Shown here in pieces: positions 41,463 through 49,293 of a DNA stretch of 64,000 bases. The notes under the pieces were generated by a model, which had not been told where the DNA came from, did not search any database, and saw only the letters and a program-made list of their open reading frames with translations. How positions within the stretch are numbered: position 1 is the first letter of the stretch; each line of letters starts with the position of its first letter. A program made the position numbers and the translations under genes. Source of the stretch: a bacterium (GTDB lineage Bacteria; Myxococcota_A; Bradymonadia; UBA7976; UBA1532); assembly GCA_030427205.1 (NCBI GenBank), contig JAUHXC010000008.1, positions 1-64,000 of the forward strand, written 5' to 3'.

Positions 41463-43922
41463 ATGCCCAATCGCCGCGCGACGCTGCCGATCGGCCTGCT
41501 GCTGCTGACCCTCGCCGGCTGCGGCCCCCCGGAGGGCAGCCCGCAGTACTGGACGAGCCAGGCCAGCACCTGCGACCCCCGCGAAGTGCAATGCGCTCAG
41601 GATCTGGCCGAGGGGCTGCGGGTCCTCTTCGGGCGCCGCGGCGGCGCGATCGTCGAGGTCGTCCCGCGGCCGGACGCTCCGGATGTCGCCGACGCGCCGG
41701 CCCCCGAGTGGCGCGCCGGGTTGCCCGCAGCCCCCTCGCTCTTCGACGGCCTCGACCGGGCCGAGCCGCCCCTGCCGGTGCCCGCCGGCGAGGTCTACGA
41801 GACCGGCCCGGGGCGCTATCGCTTCGAGTACGACCCCGACATCACCGAAGACGCCGCGCTGCGCCACCGCCTCGGCTTCATCGCCGGCTTCGCCCGCTTC
41901 ATGCGCAACGCGCGCATCCCCGGGCACCCGGTCGATCTGGGCGCAGCGTGGCCGACGCAGGCGTTGATGCGCCGCGGCATGCGCGACGCGACGGCGCACT
42001 TCATCGAGCGGATCATCCAGCGGGCTGAGGCCGGCCATGAGCCCTGGACGCTCTCCGCAGCCGACCTGGAGTGGGCCCGGGACCTGCGCGCGGCCAGCGC
42101 CGACGAGACCACCGTGGCCCTGGTGGAGCTGATGCGCCGGCACCGGTCGTCAGTGCCGACCGCGACGCTGTACGACACCCCCTTCCTCGCCGCGCAGGGC
42201 TGCCTCGTCGCGGTCGACGTCGACGACCCCGACCGCTGCGTAGAGGTGACGCCGCAAGACGGCGCGCCGATCGACGGCTTCTACGCCCGGTCGGCCGACG
42301 CCGCCGACGCGATCCTGCTCGAGCAGGCGCTGCTGGCCCTGGGCCACCCGGCCGCGCCGCTGGCCACGACGCTGGTCGGCCATACGGGCCGCGACTGGCA
42401 CGATCTGGAGACGCGGGCCGCCGCCCGCCACGACGGCTTCCTGTTCGCCGATGAGGCCGCCGCCGAGGCCTTCGCCGACGCCGTCGCCGCGCGGCTGGAC
42501 GCCGACGGGGGATTCACCGCCGATGGCGACGACATCTGGCGCGCCGCCGGGTCCGGCGTGCGGCTGGTCGTCGAGGGCCCACGCGTCGCCTGGGCCGCCT
42601 GGGCCGCCGCCGACGACGGGTTCGACCCGCAGCCCTTCGTCGAGCGGGCGCTGGCCATCGCGGTCGAGCCGCTGGAAGACGACGACGCCGTCGACGACAT
42701 CGAGTGCGCCGAGTCGGTGCCCCTGCCCTGCGACGTGCGCTCGCCCTGCTGTCGCGGCGCGCTCTACTACGAGGTCAACGAGATGCTCGGCTACGGCGCG
42801 CAGACGCCGTGGATCCGCCTGCGGTCGGCCGCGGCGGTGCAGGCCGCGCAGGCGGCGGGCCGCTGGTCGCGGGATCGCCTCGCCGACCACGTCGACGCCC
42901 ACGTGCGCTTCGCGTCGGGCATCGAAGAGACGCGCGCCGACGATACCGACGCCGCCGCCGCCGACAGCGGCGCGCAGTTCGCGGGCTTCTACGTCCCCGA
43001 CAGCCGGACGATCGTGGTCTACGTGCCCGACGGCGAGCCGACCGAGAGCGAGCTGTGGCGCGGCACGCTGACCCTGGTGCACGAGCTGGCCCACCTCTGG
43101 CAGGACAGCCGCTTCGGCCTGCGCGCGCGCTTCGCCGACGCCTGGCGCAGCCGCGGCGGCGGCGACGGCGTCGAGGGGCTGCTCGTCGCCATCGAAGGCC
43201 ACGCCGAGCTGGTCGAAGACCTCTTCCTCGATCGATTCGCCGCCGAACACTGGGACGACGCCGACTGGCTGGCTGCGGCCCAAGAGGCCCGCGACCGACT
43301 GCGCGACTACATCGACGATCTCGAGCAGCCGGCCCGCGACGGATACACCGCGCTGCGCTACACCGGCGGCCTCGCGCTGGCCCGGGACCTCGTGGTCTCC
43401 GCGCCCGCCGGCGACGGGTTCGTCCGCGCACCCACGGGCGAGCGGGTGGCCGACGCGCTCTTCGACGACGCACCCATCGACAGCGCCGACGCGCTGCGGG
43501 ACCTCTACGGCGGGCGGCGCGGCTTCCCACCCGGTGGCCTCAGCCTGCCCACCGGCGACCCCGAAGACGCCGCCGGCCTGATCACCGCCCACCGCGGCCG
43601 CCTCGGCGCGTGGCAGACCGCCTTGCGCCTGACCCCCACCGTGGGCTTCGATCGGGCCGTCGAGATCGCGATCGGGCTCGATCTGGCCAGCGAGGCGGTG
43701 CTGCTCACCGGCGACGGCGAGGCGGTCTTCTGGTTCGAGGCCCGCGCCGACGGCCTGCGGGGGCTGGAGTCGACGCTCGACGCCTGGGGCGAAACGCTCG
43801 CCGAGCGCGCGGGCCACGTCTACCGCGTCGTCGGCGACGACGAGCGGGCCAAGCTGGTCGTCGCTCCGGACGACGATCTGATCGACCGCGCGCTGGACGG
43901 GGTACGGGTCGTCCTGCAATAG
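41463..43922 (+). CDS. Putative zinc metalloprotease-like lipoprotein (HELAH)
   Basis: The 819-residue protein has a lipoprotein signal (ATLPIGLLLLTLAGC). The long middle region has no recognised domain but contains a short cysteine cluster (LPCDVRSPCCRGALYYEVNE). Around residue 540 lies TLTLVHELAHLWQD, a zincin HExxH motif. About 50 residues later, LLVAIEGHAELVEDLFLDRF offers a glutamate as a possible third ligand, as in gluzincins. The rest is helical. Peptidase activity is inferred from the motif only. ATG 41463 follows AAGGAGG. It runs 24 bases ahead of the next secreted-protein gene. Confidence 0.82.
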   Translation: MPNRRATLPIGLLLLTLAGCGPPEGSPQYWTSQASTCDPREVQCAQDLAEGLRVLFGRRGGAIVEVVPRPDAPDVADAPAPEWRAGLPAAPSLFDGLDRAEPPLPVPAGEVYETGPGRYRFEYDPDITEDAALRHRLGFIAGFARFMRNARIPGHPVDLGAAWPTQALMRRGMRDATAHFIERIIQRAEAGHEPWTLSAADLEWARDLRAASADETTVALVELMRRHRSSVPTATLYDTPFLAAQGCLVAVDVDDPDRCVEVTPQDGAPIDGFYARSADAADAILLEQALLALGHPAAPLATTLVGHTGRDWHDLETRAAARHDGFLFADEAAAEAFADAVAARLDADGGFTADGDDIWRAAGSGVRLVVEGPRVAWAAWAAADDGFDPQPFVERALAIAVEPLEDDDAVDDIECAESVPLPCDVRSPCCRGALYYEVNEMLGYGAQTPWIRLRSAAAVQAAQAAGRWSRDRLADHVDAHVRFASGIEETRADDTDAAAADSGAQFAGFYVPDSRTIVVYVPDGEPTESELWRGTLTLVHELAHLWQDSRFGLRARFADAWRSRGGGDGVEGLLVAIEGHAELVEDLFLDRFAAEHWDDADWLAAAQEARDRLRDYIDDLEQPARDGYTALRYTGGLALARDLVVSAPAGDGFVRAPTGERVADALFDDAPIDSADALRDLYGGRRGFPPGGLSLPTGDPEDAAGLITAHRGRLGAWQTALRLTPTVGFDRAVEIAIGLDLASEAVLLTGDGEAVFWFEARADGLRGLESTLDAWGETLAERAGHVYRVVGDDERAKLVVAPDDDLIDRALDGVRVVLQ

Positions 43923-43946
43923 CCGGCCGCCGCGGCGGGAGAAGAC

Positions 43947-45044
43947 ATGCCACACATCGCCTCCGTCGTCGCGCTGGGGCTCCTCGCCGTCGGCCTCTCT
44001 GCCCCGCCGGCCGCCGCCCGCGATCGCACGGAGGCCGCCGCGCTGGCCGCGCTCGCCCGCTGCCCCGACCCGCAGCTCGTCGCCGATATCCGCGAGACCT
44101 TCGCGAGCGACGACCGCGGCGCCCAGGCGTCGGCCCGAAAGCTCGGCGGCCGCTGGCTGCTGACGACGAGCCATGGCGGCAGCGGACGTTGGGCCATGTT
44201 CACGGTCACGCACGTGCTGCTCGATCGCCGCTGTCGGCTCGCCGCGCTCACCCTGTCCAGCATGGCCAGCGCGCGGCGCAGCCGAGTCGAGGCCTTCCAT
44301 CGGGGCGACGGCGGCGACGCCCTCGTCGCCCCGCTGCTCGCCGAGCTCGATCTGCAGATCGGCGACGCAAGGGACCCGGCCCACGCCTTTGGCCGCTTCG
44401 TGCGTCGCCGGCGTCCGCCGGGGCCGGTCACCCGCGCCGGGCGCCGGGTCGCGGAGGGCGTCGAGTGGCTGCCCGGCGAGCCCGCCGCGCAGGTCGATAC
44501 CCTGTGGCCCGACCCGCCCGGCGCGCATCCAGGCGCCGAGTCAGGCGAGCCGCCGCCCGTCGGTCGCACGCCGTGGCCCGCCGGCGCGCGCCACGCCACC
44601 CTCGTATCCGGCTCACCCGCGCCGAAGCCGTGGACGCGCCGCGGCCGCTTCGCGCTGTGGCGCGCGGACGAAGGTCGTCGTTTCCGCCGCGGCCGCGAAG
44701 CCCTCGCGGTCTACGATCGCGAGAGGGACCGCCACGGCTGGGTGCTCTCGACCCCGCTCGACGACGACAGCGAAGGCCGCATGCGCTATCTCGGCTTCAG
44801 CGCGGGCCGCTTCTACGTCGGCGTCGGGTCGGGCTCAGGCGGTGCGCGGGTCTTCGCCGTCGATCCAGCGCGCGGCGTCGCCTTCGAGCTGGGGCATCTG
44901 CGCGTCGACGCGGACGGCCCGACAGCGGGCGGGGCCCTGCCCACCACGCACCTGTTCGTCACCTACGGCGAAGACAGCGACGCGCGACACGTCATCCGCC
45001 TCGATCACGCGCCAGCGGCGAAGCCGGCCGACGGCGCACCCTGA
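43947..45044 (+). CDS. Secreted protein of unknown function
   Basis: The 365-residue product begins with a signal peptide (ASVVALGLLAVGLSAPPAAA). The mature protein is arginine- and proline-rich in its middle (VRRRRPPGPVTRAGRR) and has beta-type segments near the end (YLGFSAGRFYVGVGSGSGG, TTHLFVTYGED). No motif allows a functional call. It lies 24 bases after the zincin-like lipoprotein and is probably in the same transcript. Confidence 0.75.
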   Translation: MPHIASVVALGLLAVGLSAPPAAARDRTEAAALAALARCPDPQLVADIRETFASDDRGAQASARKLGGRWLLTTSHGGSGRWAMFTVTHVLLDRRCRLAALTLSSMASARRSRVEAFHRGDGGDALVAPLLAELDLQIGDARDPAHAFGRFVRRRRPPGPVTRAGRRVAEGVEWLPGEPAAQVDTLWPDPPGAHPGAESGEPPPVGRTPWPAGARHATLVSGSPAPKPWTRRGRFALWRADEGRRFRRGREALAVYDRERDRHGWVLSTPLDDDSEGRMRYLGFSAGRFYVGVGSGSGGARVFAVDPARGVAFELGHLRVDADGPTAGGALPTTHLFVTYGEDSDARHVIRLDHAPAAKPADGAP

Positions 45045-45084
45045 CAGCCCCGCGCGCTCGCCCTGTAACCCGCGGCGCGGGCTG
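45045..45084 (+). terminator. GC-rich inverted repeat directly after stop codon
   Basis: CAGCCCCGCGC (45045-45055) and GCGCGGGCTG (45075-45084) pair with a single bulged C. The position directly after TGA suggests transcript end formation, but there is no U-tract, so this would depend on Rho or only stabilise the 3' end. Confidence 0.4.
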
Positions 45085-45123
45085 CGTAGACTGCCTCGAC
45101 CGCATCCCACCGAGGAGACCGAT

Positions 45124-46377
45124 ATGCCATCGACCCGGGTGAACTTCGCCGGCGCCTTCGGCGATACCCTCGCCGCCCGCCTCGACCGCCCCGATACCCC
45201 CGCACGAGCCTACGCGCTCTTCGCCCACTGCTTCACCTGCGGCAAGGACATCGCCGCCGCCAGCCGCATCGCGCGCACGCTCGCGGCCCACGGCATCGCG
45301 GTGCTGCGCTTCGACTTCACCGGGCTGGGCTCGAGCGACGGCGACTTCGCCAACACCCACTTCAGCAGCAACGTCGACGACCTCGTCGCCGCCGCCGACC
45401 ACCTGCGCGAACACTTCGCCGCGCCGAGCCTGATCATCGGCCACAGCCTCGGCGGCGCGGCGGTCATCGCCGCGGCCCATCGCATCCCCGAAGCCAAGGC
45501 GGTCGTCACCATTGGCGCGCCGTCCGACCCGGGCCACGTCACCCACCTCTTCGACGGCCACCGCGAGACCATCGAACAGGAGGGCGAGGCCGAGGTCAGC
45601 CTCGCCGGGCGGCCGTTCACCATCCGCAAGGGCTTCCTCGACGACGTCTGCAACCAGTCGCTCACCGGGCACCTGCGCGGCTTGAAGAAGGCGCTGCTGG
45701 TCCTGCACGGCCCGCTCGACGCGACCGTGGGCATCGACAACGCCCAGGAGATCTTCATCGCGGCCAGGCACCCCAAGAGCTACGTGACGCTCGACCGGGC
45801 CGACCACCTCCTGCGCGACCCGGCCGACGCGGCCTACGCCGCCGACGTCATCGCCGCCTGGGTGCAGCGCTACCTGCCCGCCGAGCCCGCCGAGATGGAC
45901 CCCCTGCCCGACGGCGTCGTCGAGGTGCGCGAGCGCGGCGTCGGCAAGTTCCAGCAGGTGGTGCGCATCGGCGACCGCGCGTTCATCGCCGACGAGCCCA
46001 AGAGCTTCGGCGGCGACGACCTCGGCCCGACGCCCTACGACCTTCTGCTCGCCGGCCTCGGCGCCTGCACCGCCATGACCGTGCGCATGTACGCCCGCCA
46101 CAAGAAGTGGCCGATGCAGTCGATCGCGGTGCGGCTGACCCACCGCAAGATCCACGCGACCGACTGCGCGACCTGCGAGACCGCGACCGGCAAGATCGAC
46201 CACATCCACCGCGAGATCGTGATCGACGCGCCGCAGCTCGACGCGGCGCAGCGCGACCGGCTGATCGAGATCGCCAACCGCTGCCCGGTGCACCGCACGC
46301 TGCATTCGGAGGTGCTCGAGACCACCGAGCGGGTCGATGCGTTCTCCGCCGAAGGGATCGCCGACGGCGGGCACTGA
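45124..46377 (+). CDS. Bifunctional alpha/beta hydrolase-OsmC family protein
   Basis: The 417-residue protein joins an alpha/beta hydrolase (about residues 1-255) to an OsmC-type domain (about 275-410). The hydrolase half has the nucleophile elbow IIGHSLGGAA and a conserved CFTCGKD near the start. The OsmC half shows FGGDDLGPTPYDLLLAGLGA with the peroxidatic-type cysteine in GACTAMTVRMYA, and NRCPVHRTL with the second cysteine. OsmC proteins detoxify organic hydroperoxides; the hydrolase might release acyl products. The fusion is known in other bacteria. ATG 45124 follows GAGGAG. No signal peptide, so cytoplasmic. Confidence 0.93.
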   Translation: MPSTRVNFAGAFGDTLAARLDRPDTPARAYALFAHCFTCGKDIAAASRIARTLAAHGIAVLRFDFTGLGSSDGDFANTHFSSNVDDLVAAADHLREHFAAPSLIIGHSLGGAAVIAAAHRIPEAKAVVTIGAPSDPGHVTHLFDGHRETIEQEGEAEVSLAGRPFTIRKGFLDDVCNQSLTGHLRGLKKALLVLHGPLDATVGIDNAQEIFIAARHPKSYVTLDRADHLLRDPADAAYAADVIAAWVQRYLPAEPAEMDPLPDGVVEVRERGVGKFQQVVRIGDRAFIADEPKSFGGDDLGPTPYDLLLAGLGACTAMTVRMYARHKKWPMQSIAVRLTHRKIHATDCATCETATGKIDHIHREIVIDAPQLDAAQRDRLIEIANRCPVHRTLHSEVLETTERVDAFSAEGIADGGH

Positions 46378-46475
46378 GCGGCGGGCGAACGCCGGCAGAA
46401 CAGCGCCGAGGCCGATCCGGCTCGCCTTGGCCGAGCACCCGAACAGCGGCCGACCCCTGTCGACTCTTTGGTGAT

Positions 46476-46601
46476 CGACGCCTCGACCACGCCGTCGCGA
46501 GACCGCTCCTTGGCGATCGGCGTCCCAACCGCGACGTTTGGCGCCCGCTGGCGATCGATCGACGCCTCGACCACGCCGTTCGACGCCCGCTGGCGATCGA
46601 T
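46476..46601. repeat. Three tandem 42-bp units, with degenerate flanks
   Basis: Units at 46476-46517, 46518-46559 and 46560-46601 each run from CG(A/G)CG to GGCGAT. The first and third share the block CGACGCCTCGACCACGCCGT. Looser copies of the end word continue to both sides. The unit length is a multiple of three, and the minus strand reads IDRQRASNGVVEAS-like peptides, but nothing else indicates coding. Confidence 0.75.
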
Positions 46602-47121
46602 CGGCGCCGCGGCGCCCTGCGGAGGCGCCGATCGATCATCACCGGTGGAGGGCGGCGTCACCCGGAGGCGCCGTTCGATCGGCGCGAGGGGGGCGGACGT
46701 CGGCCCGTTCGGCGCCGATCGATCGCCGCCGCGGCGCCGTGCGACCCGGTTCGGGCCTCGATCGAGCGCGCCCGAGCAGGGTCGGGGGCCGGTCGAGCCG
46801 CCGCTCGCTCGGCAGCGGGCGGGTTCCGGCGCGGGCTGGCGCCGTTGCAACGCGAACCGGAGGGGGTCGGGCGCTGTTCGGTTGCTCGGCGGTCACCGGC
46901 GCAGAGGGTCCGGGTGCTGTTTGGCCGCCGTTCGCCCACGAGCCGACCGCGGATGCCGCGGTCGAGGCGCCGTTCACCCACGGTCGGGCAGGCGTTGGCG
47001 TGGTTCGGGCGCCGTTCCCCGGCAATCCGCGCCGAACGTCGCGCTCGGGCGGCGATCGATCGGCGCCGCAACGGAAGCGCGCTCGTCGTCTAGCAGAGAC
47101 CGGGGAAAGTCACCGTCGCGA

Positions 47122-47220
47122 GCCGAGCGAGAGGCCGTGGCCGGCAAGGCGCGACGCCGAAGGCTGGCTGGAGGCCAGTCGAGAAGGAGCAACGCCGCAG
47201 GGCGCGGCCTCTCGCTCGGC
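47122..47220. repeat. Hairpin element, copy A
   Basis: Perfect 15-base outer arms (GCCGAGCGAGAGGCC at 47122-47136 and its complement at 47206-47220) enclose a core at 47145-47197 that runs CAAGGCGCGACG, an inner hairpin CTGGC-TGGAG-GCCAG, then GGAGCAACGCCG. The core is shared with two other copies in this window. Confidence 0.75.
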
Positions 47221-47292
47221 GCAGCAGGTGCACTTTCCCCGGGATCTGCTCGTGGGGTGGACGCGAAGTCCGTGTGGGAAGTCCGCGAGCCA

Positions 47293-47371
47293 TTTCGACC
47301 CCGATCAAGGCGGCCCGACGCAGGCGTGCCGGGGGCACGTCGAGGAGGGCCAACGCCGAGCGGGGTCGAAA
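47293..47371. repeat. Hairpin element, copy B
   Basis: Perfect 11-base outer arms (TTTCGACCCCG and its complement) enclose a core with CAAGGCGGCCCGACG, an inner hairpin CGTGCC-GGG-GGCACG, then TCGAGGAGG and CAACGCCG. The outer arms are unrelated in sequence to those of copy A but occupy the same place. Confidence 0.75.
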
Positions 47372-47410
47372 GGGCCGTGGAATTACCATGCGGATCTCGC
47401 GGACACCCCA

Positions 47411-48607
47411 CTAGGGCCGGCGCGCGATCACCCCGACGTTGCGCGGGCTGATCGCGATCGGCCACAGCGCGCCCAGCGCGACCCGATAGCCCCGCCGCTG
47501 CAGATACAGCGCGCGGTCGCAGTTGATCTGAACCTCGATGACCCGGCCAAGCCAGCGGCGGGCCAGCGACCAGCGGCGGGCGGCGGCGTGCTGCGCGTGA
47601 CCCATGGCCTCGAAGTGGCGCAGCTCGGCGGCGCTCGCGGCGGGCAGCCCGCGCCGGGCGAGCACGAAGGCGACGAAGTCGGCGAAGGCGTCGTGGGCCC
47701 GGCGGCGGTTGATGCCATGCATCTCATCCCCCGGGCCGAGTTCGAGTCCCCTGCCCTGCAACAGCGCGCGCAATGCCATCCGCTGTCCACGGGCGGCGAC
47801 GTTCTCGGCGTGGCTCGCCTCGACGCCGCGCGGGCCGATGTTGATATTGCCCAGGCCGAGCAGGGCTTTGGGCAGCGCTTGCTCGCCCAGCGGCCCGTCG
47901 GTGACCAGCGGGCGCCGGGCCGCTTCGGGGCGCTTCTGCAGGCAGCACGAGGCATAGGCCACCGCCGCGCCGGCCTCGGCGGCCTGCACCACGAGCCGAT
48001 CGGTCAGTGCCCCGCAGGCGTGCAGGCCCACGACCAGATCGTGCGGGCCGAGCGTCGGCGGCGAGGCGAAGAGATCGACCGCGTCGAAGCGGGCGGCGGA
48101 TCGGGCGGCGAGCGCGCGCGCGGTGTCGACGTGGGCCGGCTCGCGCTCCAGACCCAGGCCCTCGACGCCCAGGGCCTCCACCAGATGCCGGGTCAGGTGG
48201 CCGTGGCCCGCGCCCACGTCGACCACCCGCCGCGCGGGCAGATCGGCGACGGCGGCGGCGAAGGCGGCGATCTGGCGCCGCTTGCGGGCCTTGACCCGGT
48301 GGGTCGGCGCGCCGTCGCCCGCGCCGGCCAGCGCCGGCAGCCGGCAGACTTCGGCGCCTTCGACCACCAGCGCCCGCAGGTCGGCCGGCGCGCCCGAGAC
48401 CGCGGCGTCGCCCGCGAGGCCGTGGGCTTCACAGCGGGCGACCGTCGGCGCGTCCAACCCGCTGAGGAAGTCGACCCAGCCGCGCCGCGCCGCCCAGCCC
48501 GGCGGCTCGACGCCCGGGCGCTCGGCGAGCACGTCGGCGCAGGCCGCGAGCAGCGCGCTGGCCCGATGCCAGCGCTGTGTGAGCTCCAGCAGCGATTCGT
48601 CCGTCAT
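47411..48607 (-). CDS. Class I SAM-dependent methyltransferase (Methyltransf_32/METTL25-like)
   Basis: The 398-residue protein has a SAM-binding motif I VVDVGAGHGHLTRHLVEALG and the acidic motif II GLGLEREPAHVD. DLVVGLHACGALTDRLV and AYASCCLQKRP are typical of the Methyltransf_32 group related to METTL25/RRNAD1. The C-terminus is arginine-rich. Related proteins methylate RNA or proteins; the substrate here is unknown. It starts at ATG 48607, reads toward the repeat region, and is divergent from the small lipoprotein at 48707 across 99 bases. Confidence 0.85.
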   Translation of the reverse strand: MTDESLLELTQRWHRASALLAACADVLAERPGVEPPGWAARRGWVDFLSGLDAPTVARCEAHGLAGDAAVSGAPADLRALVVEGAEVCRLPALAGAGDGAPTHRVKARKRRQIAAFAAAVADLPARRVVDVGAGHGHLTRHLVEALGVEGLGLEREPAHVDTARALAARSAARFDAVDLFASPPTLGPHDLVVGLHACGALTDRLVVQAAEAGAAVAYASCCLQKRPEAARRPLVTDGPLGEQALPKALLGLGNINIGPRGVEASHAENVAARGQRMALRALLQGRGLELGPGDEMHGINRRRAHDAFADFVAFVLARRGLPAASAAELRHFEAMGHAQHAAARRWSLARRWLGRVIEVQINCDRALYLQRRGYRVALGALWPIAISPRNVGVIARRP

Positions 48608-48706
48608 GGCATCGCCGCGGCTGTTTCGAGGCGCGCCGCGCTCGCCTTGCGCCGCCGATCGCGGTGTGTTTGTCTCGCGCCGTCAATCACTGGGAGACAG
48701 ACCCTC

Positions 48707-49270
48707 ATGGCATATGTCGGGCAACCCGCGCATCTCATCGGACTCAGCCTCGCGCTCTGCGTTGCATGCCTCGTCGGCTGCACATCCCATCAGGCCGTCG
48801 GGTTGAGCCCGAGCACCGCGCCGATCCTGCAGCCGTACTCGATGGAGCGCAGGGTCGTGCGGGCCGAGGCGTGCGTCGACGTCTGGCTCGGCTTCATCCG
48901 CGTCGGCGACGCGCCCGATACCATCCAGGTGGCGCTGGCCAAGATACGCGGGCAGCTCGCGCGGGTCTCGGTGGATGTGCGCTCGACGTTCTGGCTGCTG
49001 GGATACACCCGCTGTGTCATCGTCGCCGGTCATCGCATCCGCCGCTCCGCGCCCGCCGAGGCGCCCGACGCCACGACCAAGCCCGCGCCGGGGCAGTTCA
49101 AGCGACTCACGCCGGGTCAATCGGTCGCGGTGACGCTCGCCGGCGGCGAAGTCGTCGAAGGCATCGTGCGCGCCCATACGCGGGAGGCCCTGCGGCTGGA
49201 GAGCGCGCAAGGCCCGGTCGACATCGAGACGTCGCGCATCGAGGCCATCGCGCCGAGCGGCGGGCCCTGA
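48707..49270 (+). CDS. Small lipoprotein of unknown function
   Basis: The 187-residue product starts at ATG 48707, with GGGAG upstream. It has a lipoprotein signal (LIGLSLALCVACLVGC). The mature part has two conserved-looking pieces, VDVWLGFIRVGDAPDTIQVA and a C-terminal small beta segment (GQSVAVTLAGGEVVEGIVRA) that looks like an SH3-type or LSM-type barrel. No family is recognised. It converges on the SPFH/vault-like gene with 23 bases between stops. Confidence 0.8.
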   Translation: MAYVGQPAHLIGLSLALCVACLVGCTSHQAVGLSPSTAPILQPYSMERRVVRAEACVDVWLGFIRVGDAPDTIQVALAKIRGQLARVSVDVRSTFWLLGYTRCVIVAGHRIRRSAPAEAPDATTKPAPGQFKRLTPGQSVAVTLAGGEVVEGIVRAHTREALRLESAQGPVDIETSRIEAIAPSGGP

Positions 49271-49293
49271 CCCCGGGCGCGCCGGCGCGGCGT

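Larger units (their letters stand above)
46378..47410. other. Gene-free 1-kb region with repeats and hairpin elements
   Basis: No reading frame here has the codon pattern or domains of a real gene. The left part (46450-47075) is built of degenerate repeats rich in GGCGATCGATCG and GGCGCCGTTC words, with three clear 42-base units. The right part holds two hairpin elements at 47122-47220 and 47293-47371. The region separates the OsmC fusion gene (plus) from the convergent methyltransferase gene (minus). Confidence 0.7.

Noticed and set aside
42150..44528. Long minus-strand open frame opposite the zincin-like lipoprotein gene
   Set aside because: The plus frame has a lipoprotein signal, ribosome site and HELAH motif; the minus frame is compositionally a shadow.
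46454..47451. Overlapping open frames in the 46.4-47.4 kb region
   Set aside because: They are Arg/Ser-rich translations of repeats and hairpins, with no signal, start or domain. The similar peptides arise because the DNA elements repeat.
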